DNA of 64,000 bases from an uncultured Kordiimonas sp. Lineage in GTDB: Bacteria; Pseudomonadota; Alphaproteobacteria; Sphingomonadales; Kordiimonadaceae. The stretch lies in contig CANNDZ010000002.1 in the NCBI GenBank assembly GCA_947503575.1, positions 124,001 through 188,000 on the forward strand, in the 5' to 3' direction. How positions within the stretch are numbered: the stretch's first letter is position 1; every line of letters starts with the position of its first letter. This document shows, in pieces, positions 35,672 to 45,809 of this stretch. The position numbers and the translations under genes were made by a program. The notes under the pieces were generated by a model that saw only the letters and a list, made by a program, of their open reading frames with translations, had not been told where the DNA came from and made no database searches.

Positions 35672-36777
35672 GCCGCATTCTCCAGCAGGCCACCAATGTT
35701 TTTAACTTCTGCAGCCAATGCGTCTGCCGCATCAAGTCTGGCAAGCAAGCGGATTTGATCCGAGGCATTGCGAAGGTCGCCCATGTCTTCAAAAAGCTTT
35801 TCGAGCAACTGTGCCAAACGTTCGGGCGTGAAGTCCTGCTCAGGGATAACCCAACCACCGCCGGCATCTTCCACGATGGATGCATTGGCGAGTTGATGAT
35901 TGTCGGCGGCAATGGCCAATGGCACCAAAATCGCTGGACGTCCCATTGCTGTTAACTCAGCAAGCGTCGACGCGCCCGCGCGCGATATCACCAACTGCGT
36001 CTTCAACAAATGGCCCGCTACATTATCAAAATAGGACTGAACATCCGCGCGGATACCTGCGTCTTCATATGCGGAAATCACCCGATCGACATCCTCGGGA
36101 CGTGCCTGATGGGTCACATCCAGCCTGGCACGGTATATGGTATCAAGGGATGCCAGCGCCGCCGGTACGACGTCGGACAAAATACGCGCACCCTGACTGC
36201 CGCCCATAATGAAAACGCGGATATCACCGCCACCCATCGGCACAGCGTACGCAATGTTGGCAACGTCACCGATGGTCGTTCTTACCGGATTGCCCGTAAC
36301 AAGGGTTGTAACATTGTCAGGCACAAGCGAGGTGTGTTCCACGCTTAAAGCAACCAACCGACTCTGTTTCGCCATCCAGCGATTAACCCTTCCCAGCACA
36401 GCGTTTTGTTCATGCAATATATACGGGATACCCATCGACCGCGCTGCCAACACCGCTGGAAGCGAGGGATAACCACCAAAACCAACAACAACAGCCGGTT
36501 TCCTTTGTTTGAATGATTTGCGCACAGCAAGCGTACTGCGCATTACACTGAATAATGACTTCAGCGTTTGTAGCAAACCGCCTCCCATGTGGCTGCTGGT
36601 TTCCAAGACAACACGGTTTGTATCCTGAAACACATTGACGATAGCCGCGCCGCGTCGGTCGGTCAGTAGCGTAACATCATACCCGGCAGCAGCCAGCTTA
36701 TCGGCCACGGCTTCTGCGGGCATCATATGACCGCCCGTGCCACCACTGGCCAAAACGATATGTGGGGCATCGGTCAT
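35668..36777 (-). CDS. murG: UDP-GlcNAc:lipid I N-acetylglucosaminyltransferase MurG
   Basis: Peripheral membrane GT-B glycosyltransferase converting lipid I to lipid II. The 369-residue product has the first glycine loop [14 protein letters not shown], the [13 protein letters not shown] acceptor motif, [11 protein letters not shown], and the donor-binding [17 protein letters not shown] with QLANAS. Both ends overlap neighbours by 4 nt (ftsW and murC). Confidence 0.97.
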   Translation of the reverse strand: MTDAPHIVLASGGTGGHMMPAEAVADKLAAAGYDVTLLTDRRGAAIVNVFQDTNRVVLETSSHMGGGLLQTLKSLFSVMRSTLAVRKSFKQRKPAVVVGFGGYPSLPAVLAARSMGIPYILHEQNAVLGRVNRWMAKQSRLVALSVEHTSLVPDNVTTLVTGNPVRTTIGDVANIAYAVPMGGGDIRVFIMGGSQGARILSDVVPAALASLDTIYRARLDVTHQARPEDVDRVISAYEDAGIRADVQSYFDNVAGHLLKTQLVISRAGASTLAELTAMGRPAILVPLAIAADNHQLANASIVEDAGGGWVIPEQDFTPERLAQLLEKLFEDMGDLRNASDQIRLLARLDAADALAAEVKNIGGLLENAA

Positions 36778-37925
36778 TCTGCCGCCTTCCAGCCCAGCGG
36801 GTCGATATCCTGCTGGATAAAGCGATTACGCCGCGTCAGCGCCAGCACCATCCCCATACCGATGGCAAGCGCCAACATGGACGACCCACCATAAGAAACG
36901 AACGGGAGTGTCATGCCCTTGGACGGCAAAACCGCCAAATTGACACCTATATTGATCAGGGTTTGCAGGCCAAACTGAATGATCAAGCCAGCCGCCGCGA
37001 GCAGCCTAAAGGAATTATCTTCTTCAATAAGATGCGAAAGCCCACGCAAAACCACACCGGCAAACAGCATCAACAACATGATGCAGGCAATCGCTCCAAA
37101 TTCTTCGCCGATAACGGCGAATATATAATCTGCATGCGCATCCGGCAGGGTAAGTTTAACTGCGCCTTCACCGGGCCCCTTGCCCAACATGCCACCTGCT
37201 TCAAACGCCTGTATTGCCTTGTCTATTTGAAATGTATCGCCGCTTGCAGGATTAATGAAACGATCAATACGGCTAGCAACATGCGGTAGAAAGGCATAGC
37301 CAAGTCCAAGCCCCATAATGGCAACGATACCTGCCAGCGTTAGCCACATCAGCGGCAAACCCGCAAGCGCCATCTGAGACAGCCATACAGCAGTGACCAA
37401 AACGGTTTGACCAAAGTCGGGTTGCAGGATCAAAAAGCCCACAACCACCAGATACAGGGCGGTTGCAACACGCTTGGCGGGAATGTCTTCACCGCGAAAA
37501 TGCGCCGACAAAATCCAGGCTGTGGTGACAAAAAAGAACGGTTTCAGGAATTCGCTGGGTTGCAGCGTGAAAATACCTAACGGCAACCAGCGCGTTGCCC
37601 CCTTGATTTCCGGACCAATAACCAGCGTCAGCGCCATTAATATCAAGGAAATCGGAAAACCAATGACCGCGATGCGTCGGATTGTTGCGGTTGACATCAT
37701 AGACACGCCAACCACCAACGCCAGACCGAGTGTCAGGAAAGCTGTTTGTTTCTTTACAAAATGCAGAGGCCCAAGGCCAATCCGTTCCGCCACCGCCGGG
37801 CTGGCTGTCAGTGTCAGCCATATGCCAACCATGGTTAGTGCAAGGATAAGTACCAGCATCCAGCGATCAACAGTCCACCACCAACGGGAAACAAGCGAAT
37901 TGTCATTGCGCGAAAAAGCAATCAC
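36774..37925 (-). CDS. ftsW: Septal peptidoglycan glycosyltransferase FtsW
   Basis: SEDS-family lipid II polymerase of the divisome, 383 residues with about ten membrane segments. Signature features are KGATRWLPLG, LQPSEFLKPFF, the catalytic Asp in LQPDFGQT, LPDAHADYIFAVIGEEFG and the C-terminal PFVSYGGSSMLA. Partner of FtsI encoded five genes upstream. Confidence 0.96.
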   Translation of the reverse strand: MIAFSRNDNSLVSRWWWTVDRWMLVLILALTMVGIWLTLTASPAVAERIGLGPLHFVKKQTAFLTLGLALVVGVSMMSTATIRRIAVIGFPISLILMALTLVIGPEIKGATRWLPLGIFTLQPSEFLKPFFFVTTAWILSAHFRGEDIPAKRVATALYLVVVGFLILQPDFGQTVLVTAVWLSQMALAGLPLMWLTLAGIVAIMGLGLGYAFLPHVASRIDRFINPASGDTFQIDKAIQAFEAGGMLGKGPGEGAVKLTLPDAHADYIFAVIGEEFGAIACIMLLMLFAGVVLRGLSHLIEEDNSFRLLAAAGLIIQFGLQTLINIGVNLAVLPSKGMTLPFVSYGGSSMLALAIGMGMVLALTRRNRFIQQDIDPLGWKAAE

Positions 37926-39274
37926 GACCTGTGTCCTCCTGCTTTCATGACGGCATTTTTGAAAGCTTCGCCGCGTTTTTCAAAATCCGGGAACTGATCA
38001 AACGCCGTGCAGGCAGGGGATAAAAGAACTGTGTCCCCTGTCTCGGCGTCGCCAAGTGCTTCGGCCAGCGCATCCAGCATTGTCGCACGCACAGACCGCG
38101 ACAATTCAGGCGGCAATACTGCGGCGATGGCATCACCATCTTCCCCCATTAGGTAAGCCTTGCGTACCGAAGTGACAGCATTCGCCAAACCAGCAAAGTC
38201 TTTGTCTTTTGATCGACCGCCTGCAATCCAGCGGATTTTGTCAAAAGTATTCAGCGCCCGAACAGCAGCATCGACATTGGTTGCCTTCGAATCGTTCACA
38301 ACCGTAATGCCGGATTGAAAAGATATAAGTTCCTGACGATGCTCCAGCCCCGGGAAGCTCTCCAGCCCGCGCGCAATATCGTCAACACCCAAACCCAATG
38401 ACTGGAAGGCAGCAACCGCAGCCGCAGCATTCTGGTGGTTATGGCTGCCCTGAAGGCTGGCAATAGACGAAAGGTCAATCGACCAACCACCATTTAATCC
38501 AGATATCAGAATGCTGTTTTCAACAGAAACACCTTTATCGAGGCGCGACATCACAGAAACAGGGACCGCGTTTTGGTTATCCGCCGCGATGGATCGGCAG
38601 TGGTCATCATCCACACCGATAATTGAAACACCTGACGGGGCTTGCATATCAAACAGCCGCTTCTTGGCGGCAACATAGCGATCCATCGTGCCGTGCCGGT
38701 CCAGATGATCCGGTGACATATTCAGTAAAACGGCGACATCACACGCAAGCGCTTGGCACAAATCGAGCTGGAAAGACGACAGTTCAAACACATACATACC
38801 ACCCGCGGGTAGCGGATTAAGAGCCAGAACACCGGTCCCGATATTACCGCCAACAGCAGCTGGCACATCGGCTTGCTGCAGGATATGGCCAATAAGTGCT
38901 GTTGTCGTTGATTTGCCGTTAGTCCCGGTGATACCCACCACCTTATGATCCGGCAGGGTCGCGCGCGCCGCCTGAAACACATCCAGATCGCTAATCAGCG
39001 GCGTGCCAGACGCCTGCGCTTTCATAACAAGCGGATGGGGCACAGGATGCGTTAAAGGAACACCCGGGGCCAGAACCAGCGCATCAAGTCTGCTAAAGTC
39101 CATGGCATACAAGTCTTCCACGCAGGCACTAACGGCTTCGCGAGCAGTTGCATTATCATCCCACGCAAACACCATCGCCCCCGATGCAACAAGGGCATGC
39201 ACGGTCGCAAGGCCTGAACGCGCCAAGCCAAATACGCCGATTGACTGTCCCTGATATGCGGGTGCTGTAATCAC
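37922..39274 (-). CDS. murD: UDP-MurNAc-L-alanine:D-glutamate ligase
   Basis: Adds D-glutamate to UDP-MurNAc-Ala. The 450-residue product has an N-terminal UDP-binding domain (VFGLARSGLATVHAL), the ATP loop GITGTNGKSTTTALIGH, the ELSSFQLD motif, NMSPDHLDRH and the C-terminal NDSKATNVDAA loop with AGGRSKDKDF. ATG at 39274 follows mraY by 9 bp. Confidence 0.97.
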   Translation of the reverse strand: MITAPAYQGQSIGVFGLARSGLATVHALVASGAMVFAWDDNATAREAVSACVEDLYAMDFSRLDALVLAPGVPLTHPVPHPLVMKAQASGTPLISDLDVFQAARATLPDHKVVGITGTNGKSTTTALIGHILQQADVPAAVGGNIGTGVLALNPLPAGGMYVFELSSFQLDLCQALACDVAVLLNMSPDHLDRHGTMDRYVAAKKRLFDMQAPSGVSIIGVDDDHCRSIAADNQNAVPVSVMSRLDKGVSVENSILISGLNGGWSIDLSSIASLQGSHNHQNAAAAVAAFQSLGLGVDDIARGLESFPGLEHRQELISFQSGITVVNDSKATNVDAAVRALNTFDKIRWIAGGRSKDKDFAGLANAVTSVRKAYLMGEDGDAIAAVLPPELSRSVRATMLDALAEALGDAETGDTVLLSPACTAFDQFPDFEKRGEAFKNAVMKAGGHRS

Positions 39275-39283
39275 TGCAGCGGT

Positions 39284-40348
39284 CTACCTCAGTTTCAGGG
39301 TGGCTAGCCCAACAAGCGCGAGCACAACCGCAATAATCCAAAAACGGATCACAATGGTGGGCTCAGCCCAGCCTTTTTGTTCATAGTGATGATGCAATGG
39401 TGCCATGCGGAAAACACGTTTTCCCGTCAGTTTAAAGGACACCACTTGCACAATGACGGAAATCGTTTCCAGCCAGAAAAGACCACCAATAATGCCCAAA
39501 ACTATTTCATGCTTTGTGATCACTGCGATGGTGCCAATTGCACCCCCCAGCGCCAAGGACCCTGTATCCCCCATAAAGACCATGGCAGGCGGCGCATTAA
39601 ACCACAGGAACCCGAGGCCTCCGCCAATGATGGCACCACAAAGGACCGCCAGCTCACCAGCGCCTGCCACATAGGCAATGCCCAGATATTCGGTATAAAC
39701 TGTGTTGCCCACAAGATAGGCAATCAGTCCAAATGCCGACGCCGCAATCATAACCGGCACGATCGCAAGACCATCCAATCCGTCCGTCAAGTTAACGGCG
39801 TTGCCCGCCCACACAATCACCAAGCAGGCAAAGGGCAGGTAAAACAGACCCAGATTGATCAAAAGATTTTTAAAGAACGGCAGCGCGAGTGTTGGCTCCA
39901 CCAACCCGGCGAGCCACCAGGAAACAGACAGACCAATACCAAGCTCGATAATAAACTTCAGGCGCCCGGGCACACCATCCGAAGATGCGCGCGTGACCTT
40001 CATGTAATCGTCCACAAAGCCAATAGCACCAAAACTAAGTGTGACAAACAAAACGGCCCACACATAGGGGTTGCGCAGATCAGACCATATTAGCGTCGAC
40101 ACACACAGCCCCAGTAAAATCATGAAGCCACCCATGGTCGGCGTGCCCGCCTTTTCAACAATATGGCTTTGCGGCCCATCTTCGCGGATAGGCTGGCCTT
40201 TTTTTTGTTTTGATTTCAGCCAGTTGATGATTTTTGGTCCAGTTAAAAAACAAATCAACATAGACGTCAAAACAGCCCCACCAGTACGGAAGGTCAGATA
40301 ATTGAACAGATTGAACAGGCCTCCTTGTTCGGCCAGTAACTGCAACAT
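39284..40348 (-). CDS. mraY: Phospho-MurNAc-pentapeptide transferase
   Basis: Integral membrane enzyme forming lipid I from UDP-MurNAc-pentapeptide and undecaprenyl phosphate. The 354-residue product has the GTPTMGG motif, the catalytic aspartates in GFVDDYMKV and [10 protein letters not shown], and the loop [12 protein letters not shown] near the C-terminus. It starts 3 bp after the murE stop, where murF is expected in most genomes. Confidence 0.96.
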   Translation of the reverse strand: MLQLLAEQGGLFNLFNYLTFRTGGAVLTSMLICFLTGPKIINWLKSKQKKGQPIREDGPQSHIVEKAGTPTMGGFMILLGLCVSTLIWSDLRNPYVWAVLFVTLSFGAIGFVDDYMKVTRASSDGVPGRLKFIIELGIGLSVSWWLAGLVEPTLALPFFKNLLINLGLFYLPFACLVIVWAGNAVNLTDGLDGLAIVPVMIAASAFGLIAYLVGNTVYTEYLGIAYVAGAGELAVLCGAIIGGGLGFLWFNAPPAMVFMGDTGSLALGGAIGTIAVITKHEIVLGIIGGLFWLETISVIVQVVSFKLTGKRVFRMAPLHHHYEQKGWAEPTIVIRFWIIAVVLALVGLATLKLR

Positions 40349-40351
40349 GGG

Positions 40352-41824
40352 TCAGCCCTTCCTTTGCGTCGGTAGATAACGCGCGTCGGTTAGCGCGCGC
40401 ACCGTCTCGATATCTGAATAGTCGATGGTTTGGTCAGCCAGTATCTGGCCAGTTTCATGCCCCTTGCCCGCAACAATCACCATGTCACCAGGGTTGGCCG
40501 CTTCTACCGCCGCTTTGATTGCCGCCGTGCGGTCCCCGATTTCCACAGCCCCTGGACACGCCGCCATAATTTGGGCGCGAATAGTCGCCGGGTTTTCAGA
40601 CCGCGGGTTATCATCAGTTACATAAACCGCATCAGCCAGTTCACGGGCTACATCGCCCATTTGTGGCCTTTTCCCTGTGTCGCGGTCACCACCGCAACCA
40701 AAGACAACATGCAGACGCTTTGGATTATGGGCCCGCGCCGATGCAAGCACCGTTCTCAGGCCATCCGGGGTATGCGCATAATCCACAAACAAACTTGCGC
40801 CGTTTTTCATCCCGATCAGCTCAAGACGACCGGGCACACCTTCAAGCGTTTCAAGCGCTGGTAGAACAGCACTGGCATCAACGCCAGTCGCCATCACCAG
40901 GCCAGCAGCTGCCAACGCATTCATGGCCTGGAATTCGCCGATTAGCGGCAACTTGAACTCAAATTCCTCGCCCTTGAAGGCGATAATAATATGCTGGCCA
41001 TCAATCAACGGCGCTGCATCCAACAGCCTTAGGACCGCGCGCTTATTTTTCCCAAAAGTGTACCGCGTCAACGATCGGCCCCAGGCAATATCATCCAGTA
41101 TGCGACCCCAAGCATCATCAATGTTGATGACAGCCGCCGCACCGGGCAATAACAAATCGCCAAACAAACGCGCCTTTGCATAAAAATAAGACTGCTCTGT
41201 TTTATGATAGTCCAGATGGTCACGCGTCAGATTGGTGAAAGCAGCAGCCTTCAACTGCAAACCATCCAACCGGTGCTGATCCAGGCCATGACTGGAAGCT
41301 TCAACCGCTACATGGTCAGTATTTGCTCGCTTCAACTGAGCCAGCGTTGCATGAAGCTGCAAGGGGTCTGGCGTAGTCAAACCGCCCTCTGTGGTAAGCA
41401 CTTCTGATCGCACACCCAGCGTGCCAACACTGGCAGACGACATGCCAAGCCTGCCCCAAAGCTGGCGGGCAAAATCAGCAACAGATGTTTTACCGTTAGT
41501 GCCGGTAACAGCAACCTGAAAGTCTGGCTGCGGGCCAGAAAATCGGGCTGCAAGCTGCGCGTAACGGCGTCTTGGATTAGCGTCTTCAATAATGGGAACA
41601 CCACCAGCAGCATTCATGTAATTTGCGGCATCAAATGTTAGAATTGCGGCGGCACCGCGATTAATGGCGTCAGGAATAAAATCCCGTCCATCCACCTCTG
41701 TCCCGGGCAGCGCAACAAACAAATCACCAGGCGTCACTGACCGGCTGTCATTGGTCATACCGTTAATGACAACGTTTTCAGTCACTGCATTTCCACCCAA
41801 CAATTGCAACAGATGTGTTGCCAC
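40352..41824 (-). CDS. murE: UDP-MurNAc-tripeptide synthetase (meso-diaminopimelate-adding)
   Basis: Adds meso-diaminopimelate to UDP-MurNAc-Ala-Glu. The 490-residue product carries SRSVTPGDLFVALPG, the ATP loop VTGTNGKTSVADF, the Mur-ligase EASSHGLDQHRL and the diaminopimelate-recognition motif DNPRSENP. The start is a GTG after CGAGGCTGAAAC. Single MurE only: the length leaves no room for a MurE-MurF fusion. Confidence 0.96.
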   Translation of the reverse strand: MATHLLQLLGGNAVTENVVINGMTNDSRSVTPGDLFVALPGTEVDGRDFIPDAINRGAAAILTFDAANYMNAAGGVPIIEDANPRRRYAQLAARFSGPQPDFQVAVTGTNGKTSVADFARQLWGRLGMSSASVGTLGVRSEVLTTEGGLTTPDPLQLHATLAQLKRANTDHVAVEASSHGLDQHRLDGLQLKAAAFTNLTRDHLDYHKTEQSYFYAKARLFGDLLLPGAAAVINIDDAWGRILDDIAWGRSLTRYTFGKNKRAVLRLLDAAPLIDGQHIIIAFKGEEFEFKLPLIGEFQAMNALAAAGLVMATGVDASAVLPALETLEGVPGRLELIGMKNGASLFVDYAHTPDGLRTVLASARAHNPKRLHVVFGCGGDRDTGKRPQMGDVARELADAVYVTDDNPRSENPATIRAQIMAACPGAVEIGDRTAAIKAAVEAANPGDMVIVAGKGHETGQILADQTIDYSDIETVRALTDARYLPTQRKG

Positions 41825-41836
41825 GTTTCAGCCTCG

Positions 41837-43531
41837 CTAGTCGTCTTCAATCATCAAGGCAACTCGTTGATAGAGCCCCTCGTCTTCTTCCTTTGGCAAC
41901 ACCCCCAGCAAAGGCGCAGTGCGCAAAATCACATTTTTCACTACAGGAGCAGCAACCCATCCACCGGATGCAAACCCAAAGGTTTCTTTGGTGCCTTTCG
42001 GCTCATCCAACAGGGCAAATACGGCATATTGTGGGTCATCCATGGGATAAACGCCCATGAAAGAGGAAATCAGCGCTTTTCTATCATACCCGCCGCCTAC
42101 AGCCTTCTCGGCAGTGCCGGTTTTACCGCCAACACGGTAACCGCGTGCATCTGACCGGCCACCCGTACCCTTCGTAACCGCAAGTCTCAAAAGCTGCCGC
42201 ATCTGGCGGCTGGTAGCAGGCGAAATAACCTGTCGAGTGTTTTGCCAGTGATCATTTGACTTAAGCAGCGTCGGCGAATTCAACTGCCCGCCGTTGACGA
42301 TTGACGAAATACCCGTTGCAAGCTGGACCGGGCTAACCGCAATGCCGTGACCGTAAGAGATGGTCATGGTTGATACTTTGCGCCATGTCGACGGATACAT
42401 GGGCGCACCCACTTCTGTCAGTTCCAGACTTGCCGGCGTCAACAACCCCAAGGACTGCAAAAACTCCTGCTGGCGTTCACCACCAATATCAAGTGCCAGT
42501 TGCGCAGTCCCGATATTGGATGAAAATGCGAAAATTTCGGGCAGGGTCAAATACCGCTTTTTGGGGTGATCATCATTGATGGTAAACCGCGAAATACGAA
42601 GCGGTTTGGTGGCATCATAGCCGTCATCAAAGGTGGCGATACCATCATCAAGTGCGTTGGCGAACGTAAAGGTTTTGAAAGTAGAGCCCAGCTCATACAC
42701 ACCTTTAGTTACACGATTGAATTTTTCTTCGTCGCCGACACCCCGCACATTGTTCGGGTCATAATCCGGCATGGACACCATGGCGATCACTTCACCCGTG
42801 TTCACATCCATCACCAGACCCGCAGCGCCAACAGCCTGATGCGCCCGCATAGCGGCTTCAAGCTCGTCAGCAAGCGCATATTGCACTCGAATATCGAGCG
42901 ACAAGGCAAGTGGCTTGGCCGTCCTGCCAGCCTCGGACAAGCGATCATCGAAATAATGCTCGACGCCTGCAAGGCCTTTGCCATCAACATCAACGTACCC
43001 GAGAGCATGCGCGGCCAATCGCCCATGCGGATACAAACGGTCTTCTTCATCCTGAAAACTCAGCGCCGGCTCGCCGATTGCATTGACCTGCCACTTCTGA
43101 CGCGGCGTCAGCTTTCGCTTGATCCAGACAAAACTGCGATTAGACGACAGTTTTTGCTCCAACTCAGCGTGCGACAAGTCGGGCAAAACAACCGATAGCT
43201 TTTGCGCTAGGCCTTTGGCGTCCTTAATCTTGCGCGGATTGGCGTAGAGGGAGGAAGTTTGCAGGTTAACCGCCAACAGTTCGCCGTTGCGATCAACAAT
43301 ATCCGACCGGGCAAACGTAACAGGCGGAACAACAATCTCTCGCGTAGCTGTGCGCTCCACCGCCGGGGAAGATAGCCCCAAATCAATTGTTCTGATCGCC
43401 ATCAAAACAAAAGCGCCCAGGAATAGCAGAACACCAACCATAAGCCGGGCCCGCGCCTGCGCCAACGGGGAACGCTCGCCCTCCATTGGATCAGCATCAA
43501 ACTGATAAGATTGAGCGCGCGCAAAACTCAT
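41837..43531 (-). CDS. ftsI: Septal transpeptidase FtsI (PBP3)
   Basis: Class B penicillin-binding protein cross-linking septal peptidoglycan, 564 residues. A single N-terminal membrane helix (about residues 29-50) is followed by the pedestal domain and the transpeptidase domain with SxxK (S283-TFK), SxN (SSNIGTA) and KTG (GKTGTAEK) motifs. 4-nt overlap with ftsL. C-terminus is short and acidic. Confidence 0.97.
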   Translation of the reverse strand: MSFARAQSYQFDADPMEGERSPLAQARARLMVGVLLFLGAFVLMAIRTIDLGLSSPAVERTATREIVVPPVTFARSDIVDRNGELLAVNLQTSSLYANPRKIKDAKGLAQKLSVVLPDLSHAELEQKLSSNRSFVWIKRKLTPRQKWQVNAIGEPALSFQDEEDRLYPHGRLAAHALGYVDVDGKGLAGVEHYFDDRLSEAGRTAKPLALSLDIRVQYALADELEAAMRAHQAVGAAGLVMDVNTGEVIAMVSMPDYDPNNVRGVGDEEKFNRVTKGVYELGSTFKTFTFANALDDGIATFDDGYDATKPLRISRFTINDDHPKKRYLTLPEIFAFSSNIGTAQLALDIGGERQQEFLQSLGLLTPASLELTEVGAPMYPSTWRKVSTMTISYGHGIAVSPVQLATGISSIVNGGQLNSPTLLKSNDHWQNTRQVISPATSRQMRQLLRLAVTKGTGGRSDARGYRVGGKTGTAEKAVGGGYDRKALISSFMGVYPMDDPQYAVFALLDEPKGTKETFGFASGGWVAAPVVKNVILRTAPLLGVLPKEEDEGLYQRVALMIEDD

Positions 43532-43920
43532 AACGCCTTTTCCTTCTGCTTTTCGTCCTTTTTCTTTTCGTCAGCGTCTTTTTCTTGGGGCTGAGAGGTC
43601 GGCAACAACACGGAGTGCTCGCCGTCCACAACTTCGCCCGAACGCCGCAACGGTATGTCAGATGCGGACCCCAGCACTTGCTTGGGCGTGGGTGGCATCA
43701 GTGCCAGAAACTCGATAGATTGCTCTTGCAGCGCATGCGGCGACGTCAGATAAGCCCATTCAGCTTCCAGAATGCGCAGGCTTTCCTCGTCATTATGAAT
43801 TTGGTCTGCCAGAGCGGCGACTTTGTCGGCCTGGTCCTGTACAGCAAGCTTCAATTGCATCAAGGCTGCACCCGCCATCAGGGCACAAAAGGCGGCAATC
43901 ACTGTAAACAGTCTACGCAT
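43528..43920 (-). CDS. ftsL: Cell division protein FtsL
   Basis: Small bitopic divisome scaffold, 130 residues. N-terminal membrane helix ([20 protein letters not shown]), then a periplasmic coiled-coil ([35 protein letters not shown], describing the FtsL leucine-zipper region) and an unusual C-terminal tail of about 20 residues made mostly of Lys, Glu and Asp. Overlaps rsmH by 8 nt and ftsI by 4 nt. Confidence 0.9.
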   Translation of the reverse strand: MRRLFTVIAAFCALMAGAALMQLKLAVQDQADKVAALADQIHNDEESLRILEAEWAYLTSPHALQEQSIEFLALMPPTPKQVLGSASDIPLRRSGEVVDGEHSVLLPTSQPQEKDADEKKKDEKQKEKAL

Positions 43921-44914
43921 GCGCCGTCTCCTGCATCACAGGCGCATCGGTCCTTATCGCAACCCGCATTTTTGCAGACCGCGCGCGCGGGTTTCTCTCT
44001 TCTTCCTCTGCTGATGGCTTTATGACACCTCGCTTCTCCAGATAGAAAGACGGCGGTGCAGCAGGGCCTGTCGGCATCGGTGCATGGCGGGATGCGGCCG
44101 GCACGTAACCGGACCGCTCCGCCATAAAACTTTTGACCAAGCGATCTTCAAGCGAATGGAAACTGACAACAACAAGCCTGCCATTAGGCTTAAGAACCGC
44201 TTCAGCAGCCTTCAAGCCACGTGTCAATTCACCCAACTCATCGTTTACATGAATACGTAGCGCCTGAAACGTGCGCGTGGCAGGATGAACAACCTTGCGC
44301 CCCTTGGTTGGGCGCGAGCGCCCAAGAACTGCTTCGACCAGTGTAGCCAAATCAAGCGTACGCTCGAACGGCTGCTCAGCCCGGCGGCGCACAATCGCAG
44401 ACGCAATTCTACGGGATTTTCTTTCTTCGCCGTATTGATAGATGATGTTGGCAAGTGCTTCTTCTTCGTACGTGTTCACAACATCAGCAGCACTCTCGCC
44501 CGCGCCGCTCATGCGCATGTCAAGCGGCCCATCTTCGCGAAACGAAAAGCCCCGCTCTGCCTCATCCAACTGAAAAGACGATACGCCAATGTCAAGCATC
44601 ACGCCGTCCACCGCGCCTTCACCCGCCTTCGCCAAGAGGTCATCCATGTCGCCAAAGCAGCCGGAGAGAATTGAAAAACGATCCGCAAACTCAGCCTTAA
44701 AGGCGCGCGCACGATCAATAGCGTCGGGGTCACGGTCTATGGCAACAATACGACAGTCCGCACTTTCAAGAACCGCCCGCGCGTAGCCACCCGCACCAAA
44801 TGTGCCGTCAACATATGTCTCGCTGTCTGCCGGGCGCAGGGCAGTTACAACTTCGGTCAATAGGACGGGGATATGATGATTGGCATTATTGTGCGCGGCG
44901 GCGGAAGCGGTCAT
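43913..44914 (-). CDS. rsmH: 16S rRNA (cytosine1402-N4)-methyltransferase
   Basis: Methylates C1402 of 16S rRNA; historically mraW. The 333-residue product has [10 protein letters not shown], the SAM loop [14 protein letters not shown], the [18 protein letters not shown] motif and [19 protein letters not shown] overlap with mraZ. Confidence 0.97.
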   Translation of the reverse strand: MTASAAAHNNANHHIPVLLTEVVTALRPADSETYVDGTFGAGGYARAVLESADCRIVAIDRDPDAIDRARAFKAEFADRFSILSGCFGDMDDLLAKAGEGAVDGVMLDIGVSSFQLDEAERGFSFREDGPLDMRMSGAGESAADVVNTYEEEALANIIYQYGEERKSRRIASAIVRRRAEQPFERTLDLATLVEAVLGRSRPTKGRKVVHPATRTFQALRIHVNDELGELTRGLKAAEAVLKPNGRLVVVSFHSLEDRLVKSFMAERSGYVPAASRHAPMPTGPAAPPSFYLEKRGVIKPSAEEEERNPRARSAKMRVAIRTDAPVMQETAHA

Positions 44915-45390
44915 GACCGCCCCCCTGCGCTATCACGTTTGGCCAGCGGCGGCAGCGACGGAGCTTTATCAGCCGCAATGTCACGCTGTGCAGTTCTATG
45001 CACAGCAAACTGGTCCGGCGCCCAAATCTGGAACTTTCGACCAAGGCCTACAAAAGTGGCGTGCCCATCAATTCCCATGAAATCCCGCATGGGTGCGGGC
45101 AACAGAATACGCCCTTCAGAGTCAAACCCTAACTGGCTGGATTCGGCGAGGATGGAGGTTGCAACTGAAAGCTGGTCGTTATCAAAGGGACCAAAGCCCT
45201 CATAAAGCTGATCGGATATCTGTTCCAGGAAGGAAATATCGGCGCCTTCAAGGCATGGGAGGCTGAGGTGGCGATAGACCGCAACACCTTGGAAGTGGCT
45301 GGAAGCAACGGCTGTACGGAAAGAAGCAGGAACGGAAACGCGCCCCTTCTTATCAACCTTGTTTTCAAATGTGGACAGGAATAACGCCAT
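44911..45390 (-). CDS. mraZ: Transcriptional regulator MraZ
   Basis: AbrB-like DNA-binding protein with two SpoVT/AbrB repeats; represses its own dcw operon in E. coli. From the ATG at 45390 the product has 159 residues, starting [25 protein letters not shown], with the second repeat around [25 protein letters not shown] precedes the start closely. An upstream in-frame ATG (45444) would add 18 residues within the leader and is rejected. Confidence 0.95.
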   Translation of the reverse strand: MALFLSTFENKVDKKGRVSVPASFRTAVASSHFQGVAVYRHLSLPCLEGADISFLEQISDQLYEGFGPFDNDQLSVATSILAESSQLGFDSEGRILLPAPMRDFMGIDGHATFVGLGRKFQIWAPDQFAVHRTAQRDIAADKAPSLPPLAKRDSAGGRS

Positions 45391-45456
45391 TGTCCCACCA
45401 ATCCCCGATTTCCTCCCCCCGGGTGTGCGCACAGACGCACGCAAACAACTCGAGCA

Positions 45457-45474
45457 TTCGGATCGTCATCCGAA
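45457..45474 (-). other. Hairpin at the 5' end of the mraZ leader
   Basis: Perfect 7-bp inverted repeat (TTCGGAT / ATCCGAA) with a CGTC loop, right at the start of the transcript predicted from the mraZ promoter. May protect the long dcw mRNA. Confidence 0.4.
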
Positions 45475-45480
45475 CTCTTA

Positions 45481-45516
45481 TGGGATATCATGGGAAATAA
45501 CCTATGGTCAATGGGA
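45481..45516 (-). promoter_or_regulatory. mraZ promoter with MraZ-box-like repeats
   Basis: Minus-strand -35 TTGACC (45506-45511) and -10 TATCCC (45482-45487), 18-bp spacer. Three TGGGA repeats on the plus strand (45481-45485, 45491-45495, 45512-45516) overlap the -10, spacer and -35 edge, at 10- and 21-bp intervals. TGGGN repeats spaced by about one helical turn are the known MraZ target, so autoregulation is inferred. The rest of the 45391-45809 gap has AT-rich sequence and the features listed separately. Confidence 0.5.
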
Positions 45517-45665
45517 ATTCATGGTACTCAGCTTGTACAATATGGCCTTGCCTGCGCCCTTTCCATTCACATTAAATATTATATTTCAATGGCTTGTATT
45601 ATTTTGTTTTTCTTTTGTTCTCCCTAAAAACTAAATTGGCCCTGTTTGGGAATGGTATTGTTTGG

Positions 45666-45698
45666 TGCTGATAACCCACTTTAACTGCGGCATCAGCA
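45666..45698. repeat. Inverted repeat upstream of the dcw operon
   Basis: Perfect 7-bp arms TGCTGAT and ATCAGCA flank 19 nt. Function unknown; too wide a loop for a classic terminator. Confidence 0.4.
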
Positions 45699-45732
45699 TC
45701 CGGGCTTTATCAAGATACTCTATTTATCACAA

Positions 45733-45760
45733 AGGGCGCCCTGGCTAACCGGGACGCCCT
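45733..45760 (-). terminator. Probable terminator of the metalloprotease gene
   Basis: Stem AGGGCG-x-CCC with GGG-x-CGCCCT, one internal mismatch, about 50 bp after the stop. Only a short TTT follows, so efficiency is uncertain. Confidence 0.5.
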
Positions 45761-45809
45761 CTTCATGTTTTGTACCTTACTGTGCCCAGCATTGCTCGCA
45801 CTTTAAGGA

